The notes: generated by a model not told the origin, from the letters alone. A stretch of DNA of 64,000 bases from Bog-257 sp963834135 (GCA_963834135.1 CAWIAN010000005.1:124001-188000); one strand, 5' to 3'. Shown: positions 1-8,844, counted from the stretch's first letter. A program made the numbers and translations.

Positions 1-416
1 TGGTCGATATGTTCGAAGGCGAGCGCTTTGTCGATATCGCCGGAACCAGCAAGGGACGTGGTTTTGCGGGCGTAGTGAAGCGCCACAAGTTTGCCGGCGG
101 CGCTGCCTCGCACGGATCGATGTTCCAGATCACCGGTTCGATCGGTTCCTCGTCGTTCCCGTCGCGCGTCTTCAAAGGCATGCGCATGTCGGGCCACATG
201 GGCGTCGAGCAAGTTACCATCCGCAATCTTCGGGTGCTGGGCGTCGACAAGGACGAGAACCTGCTGGTCGTCGAGGGCGCGGTACCGGGACATCGTGATG
301 GATACGTTTTGATCACCAAGGCGAAGAAGCCACCGAGAGAGCGTCGCGGATTCAGCGGCAGCGGCACGGTCGATCCGTTGAAGGCTTCGAAGCGCGCGGT
401 AGCGAAGAAGAAATAG
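1..416 (+). CDS. rplC: 50S ribosomal protein L3, 5' truncated
   Basis: Carboxy-terminal part (about 138 residues) of L3, an early-assembly 23S rRNA-binding protein near the peptidyl-transferase centre. The reading frame is open from base 3, so the gene begins outside the window; the ATG at 9 is internal. The L3 hallmark loop is visible: a GRGFAGVVKRH stretch, then SHGS, then FKGMRMSGHMG. The tail is basic (KKPPRERRG, ending RAVAKKK). It is the first visible gene of the S10 operon and is followed by rplD, as expected. Confidence 0.97.
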   Translation, partial: VDMFEGERFVDIAGTSKGRGFAGVVKRHKFAGGAASHGSMFQITGSIGSSSFPSRVFKGMRMSGHMGVEQVTIRNLRVLGVDKDENLLVVEGAVPGHRDGYVLITKAKKPPRERRGFSGSGTVDPLKASKRAVAKKK

Positions 417-480
417 TGGCTAGTGGTCAGTGGCTAGTCTTAGCCGAGAGCTGACGGCTGATAGCTGACAGCCAGGGTCA
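417..480. repeat. Short tandem repeat spacer rplC-rplD
   Basis: Low-complexity spacer built from degenerate 7-8 base units of the kinds TAGTGGC and AGCTGAC, beginning at the rplC stop codon. Members of this repeat class recur in most spacers of the ribosomal cluster. Function unknown; they lie in transcribed RNA just upstream of a ribosome binding site. Confidence 0.7.
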
Positions 481-506
481 ACAAGACCTCCGAATTGGAA
501 GAACAT

Positions 507-1169
507 ATGGCGACGATTGATGTAGTGAATCTGGGCGGCGAGAAGGTAGGCTCCCTCGAACTGGCCGACGAAGTTTTCGGCTCAGTCAACGAGGACCTGC
601 TCTGGGAAGCGGTGAAGCACTACCGCGCCGGGCAGCGTGCCGGTACGCATGCCACTAAGAACAAGAAGCTGGTGAGCGGCGCCGGCAAGAAGCTGTGGAG
701 ACAGAAGGGCACGGGACGCGCCCGCGTGGGTTCGATCCGATCTCCTCTGTGGCGGCATGGTGGCACGGTTCATGGACCGCAGCCCCGTTCCTACGACTTT
801 GCCTTTCCGCGCAAGAAGCTGCTGGGCGCACTGCGTTCGGCGCTGGCGGCCAAGCTGGCTGACGGCAAGCTGATCGTGGTAGAGAACTTCGAGCTCGAAG
901 CTGCGAAGACGAAGACGTTCCGCAAGACCCTGGACAAGCTGAATACGGGCAAGACCACGCTGTTGGTTTCGCAGTACATCGGCGAGACTGAGAAGAACCT
1001 GCACCTGAGCTCGCGCAATCTGGAAGGCGTTGAGTTGGTGGCGGGCAATGCGGTTCATCCGTATCACCTGCTGCGGTACGAGAGCGCGATCTTTGCCCGT
1101 CCCGCGCTGGAGAAGTTGCAGAACTCGCTGAAGGCGACGGCGCCCAAACGCAAAGCGGAGGTGGCGTAA
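507..1169 (+). CDS. rplD: 50S ribosomal protein L4
   Basis: L4 (220 residues) binds 23S rRNA and lines the exit tunnel with an extended loop; in E. coli it also represses its own operon, which is not shown here. The loop is recognisable by the KGTGRARVGS motif and HGPQPRSYDF. I prefer the ATG at 507 over an in-frame TTG at 495 because a GGAAGAA ribosome binding site sits just upstream of the ATG and the product then starts MATIDV like other L4 proteins. The stop overlaps the next start by one base, so L23 is translationally coupled. Confidence 0.97.
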   Translation: MATIDVVNLGGEKVGSLELADEVFGSVNEDLLWEAVKHYRAGQRAGTHATKNKKLVSGAGKKLWRQKGTGRARVGSIRSPLWRHGGTVHGPQPRSYDFAFPRKKLLGALRSALAAKLADGKLIVVENFELEAAKTKTFRKTLDKLNTGKTTLLVSQYIGETEKNLHLSSRNLEGVELVAGNAVHPYHLLRYESAIFARPALEKLQNSLKATAPKRKAEVA

Positions 1170-1462
1170 TGAAGTCGGCGTATCAGATCATTCGCCGCCC
1201 GGTGATCACGGAAAAGGGTCTCGGGGTCAAGGAAACGGAATCGACGCTGGTCTTTGAAGTCGCTGTCAAGGCGAGTAAGACGGAGATCAAGCAGGCGGTA
1301 CAAAGCATTTTCAAGGTGAAGGTTGACTCGGTGCGCACTGCGACATTCGAAGGCAAAGAGCGCCGCCGCGGCAAGTTCACCGGCTACCGTCCCGATTGGA
1401 AGAAAGCGTACGTGCGCCTGAAGGCGGGCGAGAAGATGCCCGAGTACGCAGAGAACCTGTAG
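1169..1462 (+). CDS. rplW: 50S ribosomal protein L23
   Basis: L23 (97 residues) sits at the tunnel exit and is a docking site for trigger factor and SRP. The sequence begins with the typical YQIIRRPVITEKG motif and has VKVDSVRT in the middle followed by the basic loop KERRRGKFTGYRPDWKKAYV. Start overlaps the rplD stop (TAATG). Length is normal for the family. Confidence 0.97.
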   Translation: MKSAYQIIRRPVITEKGLGVKETESTLVFEVAVKASKTEIKQAVQSIFKVKVDSVRTATFEGKERRRGKFTGYRPDWKKAYVRLKAGEKMPEYAENL

Positions 1463-1580
1463 GGTAGAGCCGGCCTTCAGGTCGGCGTCGAGTGGCAACC
1501 TTCTCTTCGCGGGCTTTAGCCCGCTCGGGGAAACAACAACGGAATGGCGGACGCGAGCCTAAAGGCTCGCTCTACCGAGA
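1463..1580. repeat. Inverted-repeat spacer rplW-rplB
   Basis: The 125-base spacer contains GGTAGAGC near its left end and GCTCTACC near its right end, plus GCGGGCTTTAGCCCGC and GAGCCTAAAGGCTC palindromes inside. It could fold as a long branched hairpin in the mRNA between L23 and L2. The GCGGGCTTTAGCCCGC type palindrome looks like a dispersed genomic repeat rather than operon-specific DNA (inference). Confidence 0.65.
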
Positions 1581-1587
1581 GCGAATC

Positions 1588-2412
1588 ATGGCAATTAAGA
1601 CTTATAGACCGACAACTCCGACACGGCGGTTCACGACGACGACGGTCAACGATGACCTCACGACCAACCGTCCGTACAAGCCGTTGACCGAGTCGAAGCA
1701 GCGCATCAGTGGACGCCGTAATGCCGGCGATCTGACCATCTGGCGCCGCGGCGGTGGACATAAGCGCAAGCTGCGCATCATCGACTTCAAGCGGGACAAG
1801 ACGGGAATTCCGGCGACCGTAGCTTCGATCGAGTACGATCCCAACCGCTCGGCGCGCATCGCGCTGCTGAATTACGCGGATGGCGAGAAGCGTTACATCG
1901 TGGTGCCGGTTGGCCTGAAGGTCGGGTCGAAGGTACTGAGCGGTCCCGATGCCGACATCCTGGTAGGCAATGCATTGCCGCTGCGCAACATTCCTCCCGG
2001 CACGACGGTGCACAACATCGAGCTGAAGCCGGGCAAGGGCGCGCAGATGGCGCGTTCGGCAGGAGCGCAGGCGCAGCTGGTCGCGAAAGAAGGCGACTAC
2101 GCGCTGCTGAAGCTGCCCTCCGGCGAAACCCGCAAGGTGCTGGTGGATTGCATGGCGACCGTGGGCCAGGTGGGCAATACCGACCACGAAAACGTTTCCA
2201 TCGGCAAGGCTGGCCGTACGCGCTGGCTGGGACGCCGCCCGACCAACCGCGGCGTGGTCATGAATCCGGTGGACCATCCGCACGGCGGTGGTGAAGGCAA
2301 GACCAGCGGTGGACGTCATCCCGTGACCCCCTGGGGACAGCCGACCCGTGGCTACAAGACTCGTAACAACAAGCGGACCGATAAGTTCATCGTGAACCGC
2401 AGACAGAAGTAG
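1588..2412 (+). CDS. rplB: 50S ribosomal protein L2
   Basis: L2 (274 residues) is a universal 23S rRNA-binding protein needed for subunit joining and peptidyl-transferase assembly. The start at 1588 gives MAIKTYRPTTPTRR, the normal N terminus; an in-frame upstream GTG at 1492 would only add translated repeat DNA. The conserved C-terminal NPVDHPHGGGEGK motif carrying the functionally important His is intact, followed by the basic PWGQPTRGYKTR tail. Full family length. Confidence 0.98.
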   Translation: MAIKTYRPTTPTRRFTTTTVNDDLTTNRPYKPLTESKQRISGRRNAGDLTIWRRGGGHKRKLRIIDFKRDKTGIPATVASIEYDPNRSARIALLNYADGEKRYIVVPVGLKVGSKVLSGPDADILVGNALPLRNIPPGTTVHNIELKPGKGAQMARSAGAQAQLVAKEGDYALLKLPSGETRKVLVDCMATVGQVGNTDHENVSIGKAGRTRWLGRRPTNRGVVMNPVDHPHGGGEGKTSGGRHPVTPWGQPTRGYKTRNNKRTDKFIVNRRQK

Positions 2413-2424
2413 GACTGAGACGAT

Positions 2425-2724
2425 ATGGCACGTTCAACCAAGAAGGGTCCGTTCATCGATTCGCACTTGCAGGTGAAGATCGATCAGATGAACGCGCGCA
2501 ATGAGAAGAAGGTCGTGCGCACCTGGTCGCGCCGCTCAACGGTCATTCCGGAGATGGTGGGACACACGCTGGCGGTGCACAACGGAAAGAAGTTCATCCC
2601 GGTGTATGTCACCGAAAACATGGTGGGCCACAAGCTGGGCGAATTCAGCATGACCCGCACGTTTAAAGGCCACTCCGTAAAGGCGGCCACGGAAACATCG
2701 GCGAAGCCGGCGCCAGGTAGGTAA
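2425..2724 (+). CDS. rpsS: 30S ribosomal protein S19
   Basis: S19 (99 residues) binds 16S rRNA in the head and contacts the A-site tRNA elbow with S13. Starts MARSTKKGPFID, has TWSRRSTVIPEMVGHT and GHKLGEFSMTRTFKGH, all diagnostic. It starts 12 bases after rplB. The last ~10 residues (ETSAKPAPGR) form a short flexible extension. Confidence 0.98.
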   Translation: MARSTKKGPFIDSHLQVKIDQMNARNEKKVVRTWSRRSTVIPEMVGHTLAVHNGKKFIPVYVTENMVGHKLGEFSMTRTFKGHSVKAATETSAKPAPGR

Positions 2725-2733
2725 GGAAACGAC

Positions 2734-3246
2734 ATGGAATTCATTGCCAAACTGAATTACGTGCGTGTCTCGCCGCAGAAAGCTCGCCTGGTGCTGGGCC
2801 TGATCAAGGGCCGCCGGGTGGAAGAGGCGCTGGATACGCTGAACTTCAGCAAGAAGGGCATTTCGCCCAAGCTATATAAGCTCCTGCGCTCGGCGGTTGA
2901 GAACGCCAACTACGTCAGCGCGGAGAAGGGTCTGGATGTCGATGTCGACCGGCTGATCGTGGCTCGCGCCATCGCCAATGATGGACCGCGCATGAAGCGC
3001 ATCCGTCCGGCGCCGATGGGTCGCGCGTACCGTTACCAGCGGCGTATCTCGCACATCGAGATTGCGTTGGCCGAGAAAGCGTCAGGCAACGGCAAGGGTG
3101 CTCTAGTGCAAAAGGTCGAAGCGGACGCTCCGGCCAAGAGCGCGGCGAAGAAGACAGCTGCGAAGAAGGCGCCGGCCAAGAAGTCGGCGGCGAAAAAAGC
3201 TCCGGCCAAAAAATTTGCGGGCAAGAAAGCCGATAAGAAAAAGTAG
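2734..3246 (+). CDS. rplV: 50S ribosomal protein L22 with Lys/Ala-rich tail
   Basis: L22 lines the exit tunnel through a beta-hairpin and binds all 23S domains. Residues 1-115 are the normal domain (YVRVSPQKARLVLGLI, DGPRMKRIRPAPMGRAYR). Residues about 128-170 are an extra tail of AKK/APAKK units that resembles a histone H1 C terminus and makes the protein about 50 residues longer than usual. A clear AAGGAAA ribosome binding site precedes the ATG, 9 bases after rpsS. Confidence 0.97.
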   Translation: MEFIAKLNYVRVSPQKARLVLGLIKGRRVEEALDTLNFSKKGISPKLYKLLRSAVENANYVSAEKGLDVDVDRLIVARAIANDGPRMKRIRPAPMGRAYRYQRRISHIEIALAEKASGNGKGALVQKVEADAPAKSAAKKTAAKKAPAKKSAAKKAPAKKFAGKKADKKK

Positions 3247-3252
3247 GAGACT

Positions 3253-3921
<669 letters not shown>

Positions 3922-4072
3922 AGGCAGTTGTCGGTTGTCAGTTGTCGGTTGTCAGAAATCGCAGCCGAACTGGTGGTCCGACACAGTTGCGAGCGGGAAC
4001 AGTAAAGACGAGTCAGCCGGAGTCAGGCAGCTGGAAACAACTGACAACCGACAACTGACAACTGGGAACTCA
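3922..4072. repeat. GTTGTC-type opposed repeats, rpsC-rplP
   Basis: Left side carries repeated GTTGTCGGTTGTCAG units; the right side carries the complement, repeated AACTGACAACCGACAAC. The two sides can pair as a long stem with about 75 bases between them. The right arm ends at the spacer just before the rplP start. Confidence 0.75.
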
Positions 4073-4074
4073 TT

Positions 4075-4491
4075 ATGTTGATGCCAAAGAAAGTTAAGTA
4101 CCGCAAGCAGCAGCGCGGTCGTATGTGCGGTAAGGCGTGGCGCGGCGGTGAGCTGTCCTTCGGCGATTACGGGCTGAAGGTCCTGGAGCCGGGCTGGATT
4201 ACCGACCGGCAGATTGAAGCCAGCCGTGTGGCCATGACCCGTTTCGTGAAGCGTGGCGGCAAGATCTGGATTCGGTTGTTTCCGGATAAGCCGGTCACCA
4301 AGAAGCCTGCCGAAACCCGTATGGGCAAGGGCAAGGGAGCTCCGGATCATTGGGTAGCCGTGGTTCGCCCGGGCAAGATCCTCTTCGAGATGGAAGGGGT
4401 TTCGGTGGCCGATGCGACGGAGGCAATGCGCCTGGCTTCGCACAAGCTGCCGCTGCGGACAAAGTTCGTGAAGCGCGACAACGTGCACTAA
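4075..4491 (+). CDS. rplP: 50S ribosomal protein L16
   Basis: L16 (138 residues) organises the A-site region of the 50S subunit. Begins MLMPKKVKYRKQQRGRM, typical for the family; MPKKVK at 4081 is the alternative start. The conserved loop TKKPAETRMGKGKG and the WVAVVRPGKILFE strand are present. There is no strong Shine-Dalgarno sequence, since the preceding DNA is repeat-derived. Confidence 0.97.
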   Translation: MLMPKKVKYRKQQRGRMCGKAWRGGELSFGDYGLKVLEPGWITDRQIEASRVAMTRFVKRGGKIWIRLFPDKPVTKKPAETRMGKGKGAPDHWVAVVRPGKILFEMEGVSVADATEAMRLASHKLPLRTKFVKRDNVH

Positions 4492-4612
4492 ACAGTTGTC
4501 AGTGGCCGGTTGTCAGTTGTCAGTAGAAACCGGCGAGTGACGCAGACAAGTCGAGTTAGCCGGCAAGGACAGTCAGCGAAAACTGAAACGCAACTGGCAA
4601 CCGACAATGGGA
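4492..4612. repeat. GTTGTC-type repeats, rplP-rpmC
   Basis: Same repeat class as the previous spacer: GTTGTCAGTGGCCGGTTGTC on the left and the partly complementary AACTGGCAACCGACAA on the right. Weaker pairing than the rpsC-rplP copy. Confidence 0.65.
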
Positions 4613-4619
4613 TCTCAAG

Positions 4620-4898
4620 ATGAATGTAGACAAGATTCGTAACCTGACCGATATCGAACTGGACCATCAGCAGCGCGAACTGGCTGACCAGCTGTTCAAG
4701 ATGAAGTTTCAGCTGAAGATGGGACAGACCGAGAGTTTGAAGAAGATTCGCGAGCTGAAGAAAGACATTGCGCGCATCCAGACCGTCAAGCGCCAGAAGC
4801 AGATTGCTTCGGGCAATGGAGCGGTCGCGGTCCAGAGCGCGCCAGCACCGGCGAAGAAGAAGGCGGCCACCAAGAAGGCTGCAACGGAGAAGAAATAA
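4620..4898 (+). CDS. rpmC: 50S ribosomal protein L29 with Lys/Ala-rich tail
   Basis: L29 is a two-helix hairpin at the tunnel exit beside L23. Residues 1-66 match the family (ELDHQQRELADQLFKMKFQLKMGQ, IRELKKDIARIQTV). Residues 67-92 add an Ala/Pro/Lys tail (APAPAKKKAATKKAA), so it is longer than the usual ~65 residues. rpsQ follows after 4 bases. Confidence 0.96.
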   Translation: MNVDKIRNLTDIELDHQQRELADQLFKMKFQLKMGQTESLKKIRELKKDIARIQTVKRQKQIASGNGAVAVQSAPAPAKKKAATKKAATEKK

Positions 4899-4902
4899 AG
4901 CC

Positions 4903-5217
4903 ATGGCCGAAACCACGACAACCAGCAACGAGACGGCGGCGGGCCGGCGCAAGACCCTGATCGGCAGAGTAGTGTCGACCAAGATGGCCAAGACCATCGT
5001 AGTCGAAGTGCGGCGGCAGAAGGCGCACCCTTTCTACAAGCGAGTGGTAGCCCGCAGCAAGAAGTTCTACGCGCACGACGAAGACAAGACGGCGCACGTT
5101 GGCGACTTTGTGAAGATCGAAGAGACTCGTCCGCTGTCGAAGCTCAAGCGGTGGAAGCTGAAGGACATCGTGCAGCGCGCCGCGCTGGTCGCTCCGGTTG
5201 AGGAGAAGTCGGCGTAG
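4903..5217 (+). CDS. rpsQ: 30S ribosomal protein S17
   Basis: S17 (104 residues) is a primary 16S rRNA-binding OB-fold protein. The conserved core runs from RKTLIGRVVSTKMAKTIVVEV to the RPLSKLKRWKL motif. The first ~15 residues (MAETTTTSNETAAG) are a Thr-rich extension. ATG at 4903 is chosen because it follows the rpmC stop by 4 bases; reading further upstream in frame would only translate rpmC out of frame. Confidence 0.97.
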   Translation: MAETTTTSNETAAGRRKTLIGRVVSTKMAKTIVVEVRRQKAHPFYKRVVARSKKFYAHDEDKTAHVGDFVKIEETRPLSKLKRWKLKDIVQRAALVAPVEEKSA

Positions 5218-5281
5218 AGCCGTCGGGTGCCCTGTTCTAGCCGCGATTTTGGACTAGGGCGGGATAGAAGGAGACAAGATT

Positions 5282-5653
5282 ATGGCAGTCATGATGAGAA
5301 CAATGCTCGATGTCGCCGATAACTCCGGCGCGCGCAAGCTGCAGATGATTCTGCCGCTGGGCGGCTCTACCGGCCTGGTTGCCGGATTGGGCGACGTCAT
5401 CACCGCCGCGGTGAAGGAAGCATCTCCCGACGGCACCGCCAAGAAGGGCACAGTGGTGAAGGCCGTGATCGTGCGCACCCGCAAGGAGCATCGCCGCCGG
5501 GACGGTACCTATATCCGCTTCGATCAGAATGCGGCGGTACTGATCAACGATCAGCACGAGCCGGTAGGCACGCGCGTGTTCGGTCCTGTGGCTCGCGAGC
5601 TGCGTGAGAAGAAGTTTTTGAAGATTGTTTCCCTGGCGCCGGAAGTACTGTAA
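5282..5653 (+). CDS. rplN: 50S ribosomal protein L14
   Basis: L14 (123 residues) forms intersubunit bridges and contacts L19. Begins MAVMMRTMLDVADNSGARK, ends with GPVARELREKKFLKIVSLAPEVL, both diagnostic; RRRDGTYIRFDQNAAVLI is in the middle. GAAGGAGA ribosome binding site lies 8 bases before the ATG. Normal length. Confidence 0.98.
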   Translation: MAVMMRTMLDVADNSGARKLQMILPLGGSTGLVAGLGDVITAAVKEASPDGTAKKGTVVKAVIVRTRKEHRRRDGTYIRFDQNAAVLINDQHEPVGTRVFGPVARELREKKFLKIVSLAPEVL

Positions 5654-5745
5654 GGCAGTCACCGGTTGTCAGTGCTCAGTTGCCAGCTAAGAGCTAAAGG
5701 CTAAGAGCTAAGAGCCAGGCGGGCAGGCAACAGTTAAGAAGGATT
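5654..5745. repeat. GTTGTC / GCTAAGA repeat spacer, rplN-rplX
   Basis: Contains GGTTGTCAGTGCTCAGTTG followed by four degenerate copies of GCTAAGAGCTAAAG. A second flavour of the spacer repeats seen across the operon. Confidence 0.6.
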
Positions 5746-5751
5746 GAAATT

Positions 5752-6078
5752 ATGCAAAAGAGTGTCGACATTCGCCGCAACGATCAGGTGCAGGTGATCA
5801 CCGGGCGGGACAAGGGTAAGCAGGGACGCGTGCTGCGCGTCATGCCGGACGAGGGCAAGGTCCTGGTCGAGCACGTGATGATGGTCAAGAAGAACGTGCG
5901 TCCCAACCCGCAGAAAAATATCAAAGGCGGTATTGCCGAGCAGGAGAGCGCGATCTCGATCAGCAACGTGATGTTGCTGTGCAAATCCTGCAACCGGCCC
6001 GTCCGCGTAGGACACGAGCATCAAGGCGACCGGGCAGTGCGAGTTTGCAATACGTGCCGGAATCCGCTCGAGAAATAA
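5752..6078 (+). CDS. rplX: 50S ribosomal protein L24 with zinc-ribbon C terminus
   Basis: L24 (108 residues) starts 50S assembly and sits at the tunnel exit. KOW motif region is visible (DQVQVITGRDKGKQGRVLRV). The C terminus holds two paired Cys motifs, CKSC near residue 74 and CNTC near residue 100, which fit a zinc ribbon as in some L24 proteins. GAAGGATTG ribosome binding site upstream. Confidence 0.97.
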   Translation: MQKSVDIRRNDQVQVITGRDKGKQGRVLRVMPDEGKVLVEHVMMVKKNVRPNPQKNIKGGIAEQESAISISNVMLLCKSCNRPVRVGHEHQGDRAVRVCNTCRNPLEK

Positions 6079-6171
6079 CTTGCCGCTGGCAACTTGTTGC
6101 TAGTCGCTGAATTGAGTTCCTCACGAACCGGCGAAACGCCGAAACCGTGAGAAAGGTAGAAAGCAAAGAAA

Positions 6172-6888
6172 ATGGCAGACGAGAAGAAGCAGAAGGCCCA
6201 GGGCGGCCAGAGCAAACCGCAGGGTGGACAGCCGAAGCCCCAGGGCAAGAAGGCGAAGCCGGAGCAGGCCGAAGCAGCCGGTACAGAGCCGGGCGCAAAG
6301 CCGTCGCGTCCGAAGGCGACCAATCGCGATACCGCGCGCCTGCGTGACCGTTACTACAAAGAAGTTCAGCCGGCGCTGATGAAGGAACTCGGCATCGAGA
6401 ACCGGATGGCCGCTCCCAAGCTGGAGAAGATCATCATCAACATGGGAGTGGGCGAGGCGACGCAGAACGCGAAGCTGATTGATCCGGCGGCCAATGAGAT
6501 CGGCCAGATCACCGGCCAGAAGCCAGTCATCACCAAGGCTCGCAAATCGATCGCAGCCTTCAAGGTTCGTGAAGGCATGCCCATCGGAGTCATGGTTACG
6601 CTGCGCGGCGACCGCATGTACGAGTTTTTCGATCGCCTGGTGAATGTGGCTCTGCCGCGTGTTCGCGACTTCCGCGGGGTGCCGACCAAGTCGTTTGACG
6701 GCCGTGGCAATTACACCCTGGGTGTGCGCGATCAGTTGATCTTCCCGGAAATCGATTATTCGAAGGTCGAGAAGACGAAGGGCATGAACATTACGATCGT
6801 GACCTCGGCAGGAAGCGACGATCAGGCGCGCTCGCTGCTGAAGGCCATGGGTATGCCGTTCCGTACGCCGGAAGCGGCGGCGCGGTAA
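6172..6888 (+). CDS. rplE: 50S ribosomal protein L5 with N-terminal extension
   Basis: L5 binds 5S rRNA and contacts P-site tRNA. The core from about residue 57 (RLRDRYYKEVQPALMKELG) through PKLEKIIINMGVGEA, SIAAFKVREGMPIGVMVTLRG and FPEIDYSKV is normal. The first ~55 residues are a Gln/Lys/Pro/Gly-rich disordered extension (QGGQSKPQGGQPKPQGKK), so the protein is 238 rather than ~180 residues. The ATG at 6172 follows an AGAAAGGTAGAAAG purine-rich leader, supporting this start rather than one after the extension. Confidence 0.95.
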   Translation: MADEKKQKAQGGQSKPQGGQPKPQGKKAKPEQAEAAGTEPGAKPSRPKATNRDTARLRDRYYKEVQPALMKELGIENRMAAPKLEKIIINMGVGEATQNAKLIDPAANEIGQITGQKPVITKARKSIAAFKVREGMPIGVMVTLRGDRMYEFFDRLVNVALPRVRDFRGVPTKSFDGRGNYTLGVRDQLIFPEIDYSKVEKTKGMNITIVTSAGSDDQARSLLKAMGMPFRTPEAAAR

Positions 6889-6959
6889 CACAGAGACAAT
6901 TTTCACCTTTGAAGATTGCTAGAAGCGAATCGCGAATAGCGAGCAGTTAAAAGGAAACA

Positions 6960-7145
6960 ATGGCTAGAACAGGACAAATCGCCAAGTCGAACAAGAAACC
7001 CAAGTTCTCGACCCGGCAGCACAATCGCTGCAAGATCTGCGGACGGTCGCGCGCTTATCTGCGCAAGTTCGGCCTTTGCCGGCTGCACTTCCGCGATCTG
7101 GCGCTTCGGGGCGAGATTCCCGGGGTTGCTAAGTCGAGTTGGTAA
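6960..7145 (+). CDS. rpsN: 30S ribosomal protein S14, zinc (type Z)
   Basis: S14 (61 residues) of the short zinc-binding form, with CKIC at residues 22-25 and CRLHF near residue 39 providing the C-x2-C...C-x2-C-like ligands. It sits in the 30S head. The ATG follows AAAAGGAAACA. Some annotations call the zinc form rpsZ. Confidence 0.97.
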   Translation: MARTGQIAKSNKKPKFSTRQHNRCKICGRSRAYLRKFGLCRLHFRDLALRGEIPGVAKSSW

Positions 7146-7200
7146 GAGACAGTAGTTAGTGGCTAGTGGATAGTGGCTAGCCGAGTAGGTTAGTTCGTCG
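7146..7200. repeat. TAGTGGC tandem repeat, rpsN-rpsH
   Basis: Five degenerate copies of a 7-base unit (TTAGTGG, CTAGTGG, ATAGTGG, CTAGCCG) directly after rpsN. Same class as the rplC-rplD and rpsK-rpsD spacers. Confidence 0.65.
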
Positions 7201-7284
7201 CGGCTGGTTCTTACGAATATCCGCTTCCGGCGGCACCGAACAGGTGAGTAAGCGAACGGGCGACGATTTCAGGAGAAGCAAAGC

Positions 7285-7683
7285 ATGAGTTTGACCGATC
7301 CGGTCTCCGATTTTTTAACCAGAGTTCGTAACGCCATCAAGGCGCGCCAGCAGAAGGTGGACGTCCCACACTCCAAGCTAAAGGTGGAGATTGCCCGCAT
7401 TCTGAAGGAAGAGGGCTACATCTCGAACTACAAGCCAACGGACGAAGAGGGACGAAAGGTGCTGCGCGTGTACCTGAAGTACAGCCCGGACAATACGTCA
7501 CCTATCTCCGATCTGAAGCGTGTGTCTCGTCCCGGGTGTCGCGTCTATGTGGGGCACAGCGAGATCCCACGCATTCTTGGCGGGTTGGGAATCAACATTC
7601 TCACCACGCCTAAGGGTGTGATGACGGGTCGCCAGGCGCGCAAAGAAGGCGTGGGCGGCGAAGTGCTCTGCGAGATTTACTAA
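7285..7683 (+). CDS. rpsH: 30S ribosomal protein S8
   Basis: S8 (132 residues) is a central-domain 16S rRNA binder. Starts SLTDPVSDFLTRVRNA, has the SRPGCRVY motif and ends GGEVLCEIY, all diagnostic. Strong AGGAGAAG ribosome binding site. The C-terminal TTPKGVMTGRQARKEGVGGE region that contacts rRNA is intact. Confidence 0.98.
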   Translation: MSLTDPVSDFLTRVRNAIKARQQKVDVPHSKLKVEIARILKEEGYISNYKPTDEEGRKVLRVYLKYSPDNTSPISDLKRVSRPGCRVYVGHSEIPRILGGLGINILTTPKGVMTGRQARKEGVGGEVLCEIY

Positions 7684-7805
7684 CTGGCTGTCGGCTATCG
7701 GCCGTCGGTAAAAGCGCTGGTTAGTTAAAAAATGTGAGTTCGGGTTGTGATTTCCGAACCAAGAAGAACAAGCTGACAGCTGAGAGCTGACAGCCGAGAG
7801 CTAAA
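7684..7805. repeat. AGCTGAC / GGCCGTCGG repeats, rpsH-rplF
   Basis: Left part is GGCTGTCGGCTATCGGCCG; right part is AGCTGACAGCTGAGAGCTGAC then AGCCGAGAGC. The two parts are partly complementary and could pair across the spacer. Confidence 0.6.
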
Positions 7806-7809
7806 CACT

Positions 7810-8349
7810 ATGTCTCGAATTGGAAAGAAGCCGATCCCGTTGCCGAAGGGCGTGACTTACGCTGTCGAGGGCAACACGGTCCGCGTGAAGGGCCCTAAGG
7901 GCGAAGTCGTCACCCACATGCCGGGCGGCGTCAAACTGGAACAAAACGATGGCGTCCTGACGATTGTGCGTGAGGATGACTCGAAGGCCGCGGTGCATGG
8001 ACTGGTGCGCGCGCTGGTCAACAACTCGGTCGAAGGCGTTACCAAGGGTTGGACGAAGGAGCTCGACATCGTTGGCATCGGCTATCGCGCCGAGATGAAG
8101 GGCAAGAGCACAGTGGTATTCACGCTAGGCTATTCGCACCCGATCGAGTATCCGCTGCCTGCCGGCATCGAGGTCACCATCGATCCGAAGCAGACGCACC
8201 TGTCGGTGAGCGGTATTGACCGGCAGAAGGTCGGCTTCGTGGCCGCGGAAATGCGCGACCTGCGTCCGCCCGATCCGTACAAGAATAAGGGTGTCCGCTA
8301 TACCGGCGAGAAGCTGAAGAAGAAGGTCGGCAAGACCGGCGCGAAGTAG
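7810..8349 (+). CDS. rplF: 50S ribosomal protein L6
   Basis: L6 (179 residues) binds near the factor-binding site. Starts MSRIGKKPIPLPKGV; the second domain motif RPPDPYKNKGVRY and the end KKKVGKTGAK are conserved. Two similar alpha/beta domains are expected from the length. It starts just after the repeat spacer, which leaves no strong Shine-Dalgarno sequence (AGAGCTAAACACT). Confidence 0.98.
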   Translation: MSRIGKKPIPLPKGVTYAVEGNTVRVKGPKGEVVTHMPGGVKLEQNDGVLTIVREDDSKAAVHGLVRALVNNSVEGVTKGWTKELDIVGIGYRAEMKGKSTVVFTLGYSHPIEYPLPAGIEVTIDPKQTHLSVSGIDRQKVGFVAAEMRDLRPPDPYKNKGVRYTGEKLKKKVGKTGAK

Positions 8350-8402
8350 TTGTCGGTTCGCGGTTGTCGGCTAAGAGCTGATGACTGAAAGCTAAGGGCC
8401 GT
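8350..8402. repeat. GTTGTCGG / GCTGATG repeats, rplF-rplR
   Basis: Short run GTTGTCGGTTCGCGGTTGTC followed by AGAGCTGATGACTGAAAGC. Same repeat class as the other spacers. Confidence 0.55.
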
Positions 8403-8466
8403 TTTGACGGGATGGGGCCATAGCCCACCGTTGCCCGGTTCAGGAACCCGGGAAGAGGGAAACGAG

Positions 8467-8844
8467 ATGATTTCGAAGACTTCAAAAGATCAGACACGGA
8501 AGAAGGTTCACACCCGCATCCGCAAGAAGCTTGCCGGCACCGAGCAGCGCCCACGGCTGAACGTGTATCGCTCCGAGAACCACATTTACGCGCAAGTGAT
8601 CGACGACGCGCAGGGCGCGACCCTGGTCTCGGCCACTTCGGTCGAGAAGGGCAAAGGGATTAAGGGCGACAAGCGGCCCACGGGCGGCAATGTAGCTTCC
8701 GCGAAGGAAGTCGGCAAGCTGATCGCCGAGCGTGCGAAAGAAAAGGGTATCAAGAAGGTCGTATTCGACCGTGGCGGCTATCTTTACCACGGACGCATTA
8801 AGGCGCTAGCCGAGGCTGCCCGCGAAGCGGGATTAGAGTTTTAA
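8467..8844 (+). CDS. rplR: 50S ribosomal protein L18
   Basis: L18 (125 residues) binds 5S rRNA with L5. ATG at 8467 gives MISKTSKDQTRKKVHTRIRKK and follows GAGGGAAACGAG; the open frame extends further upstream to 8404 but that part is non-conserved. The motif RLNVYRSENHIYAQVIDD and the end DRGGYLYHGRIKALAEAAREAGLEF are diagnostic. Confidence 0.97.
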   Translation: MISKTSKDQTRKKVHTRIRKKLAGTEQRPRLNVYRSENHIYAQVIDDAQGATLVSATSVEKGKGIKGDKRPTGGNVASAKEVGKLIAERAKEKGIKKVVFDRGGYLYHGRIKALAEAAREAGLEF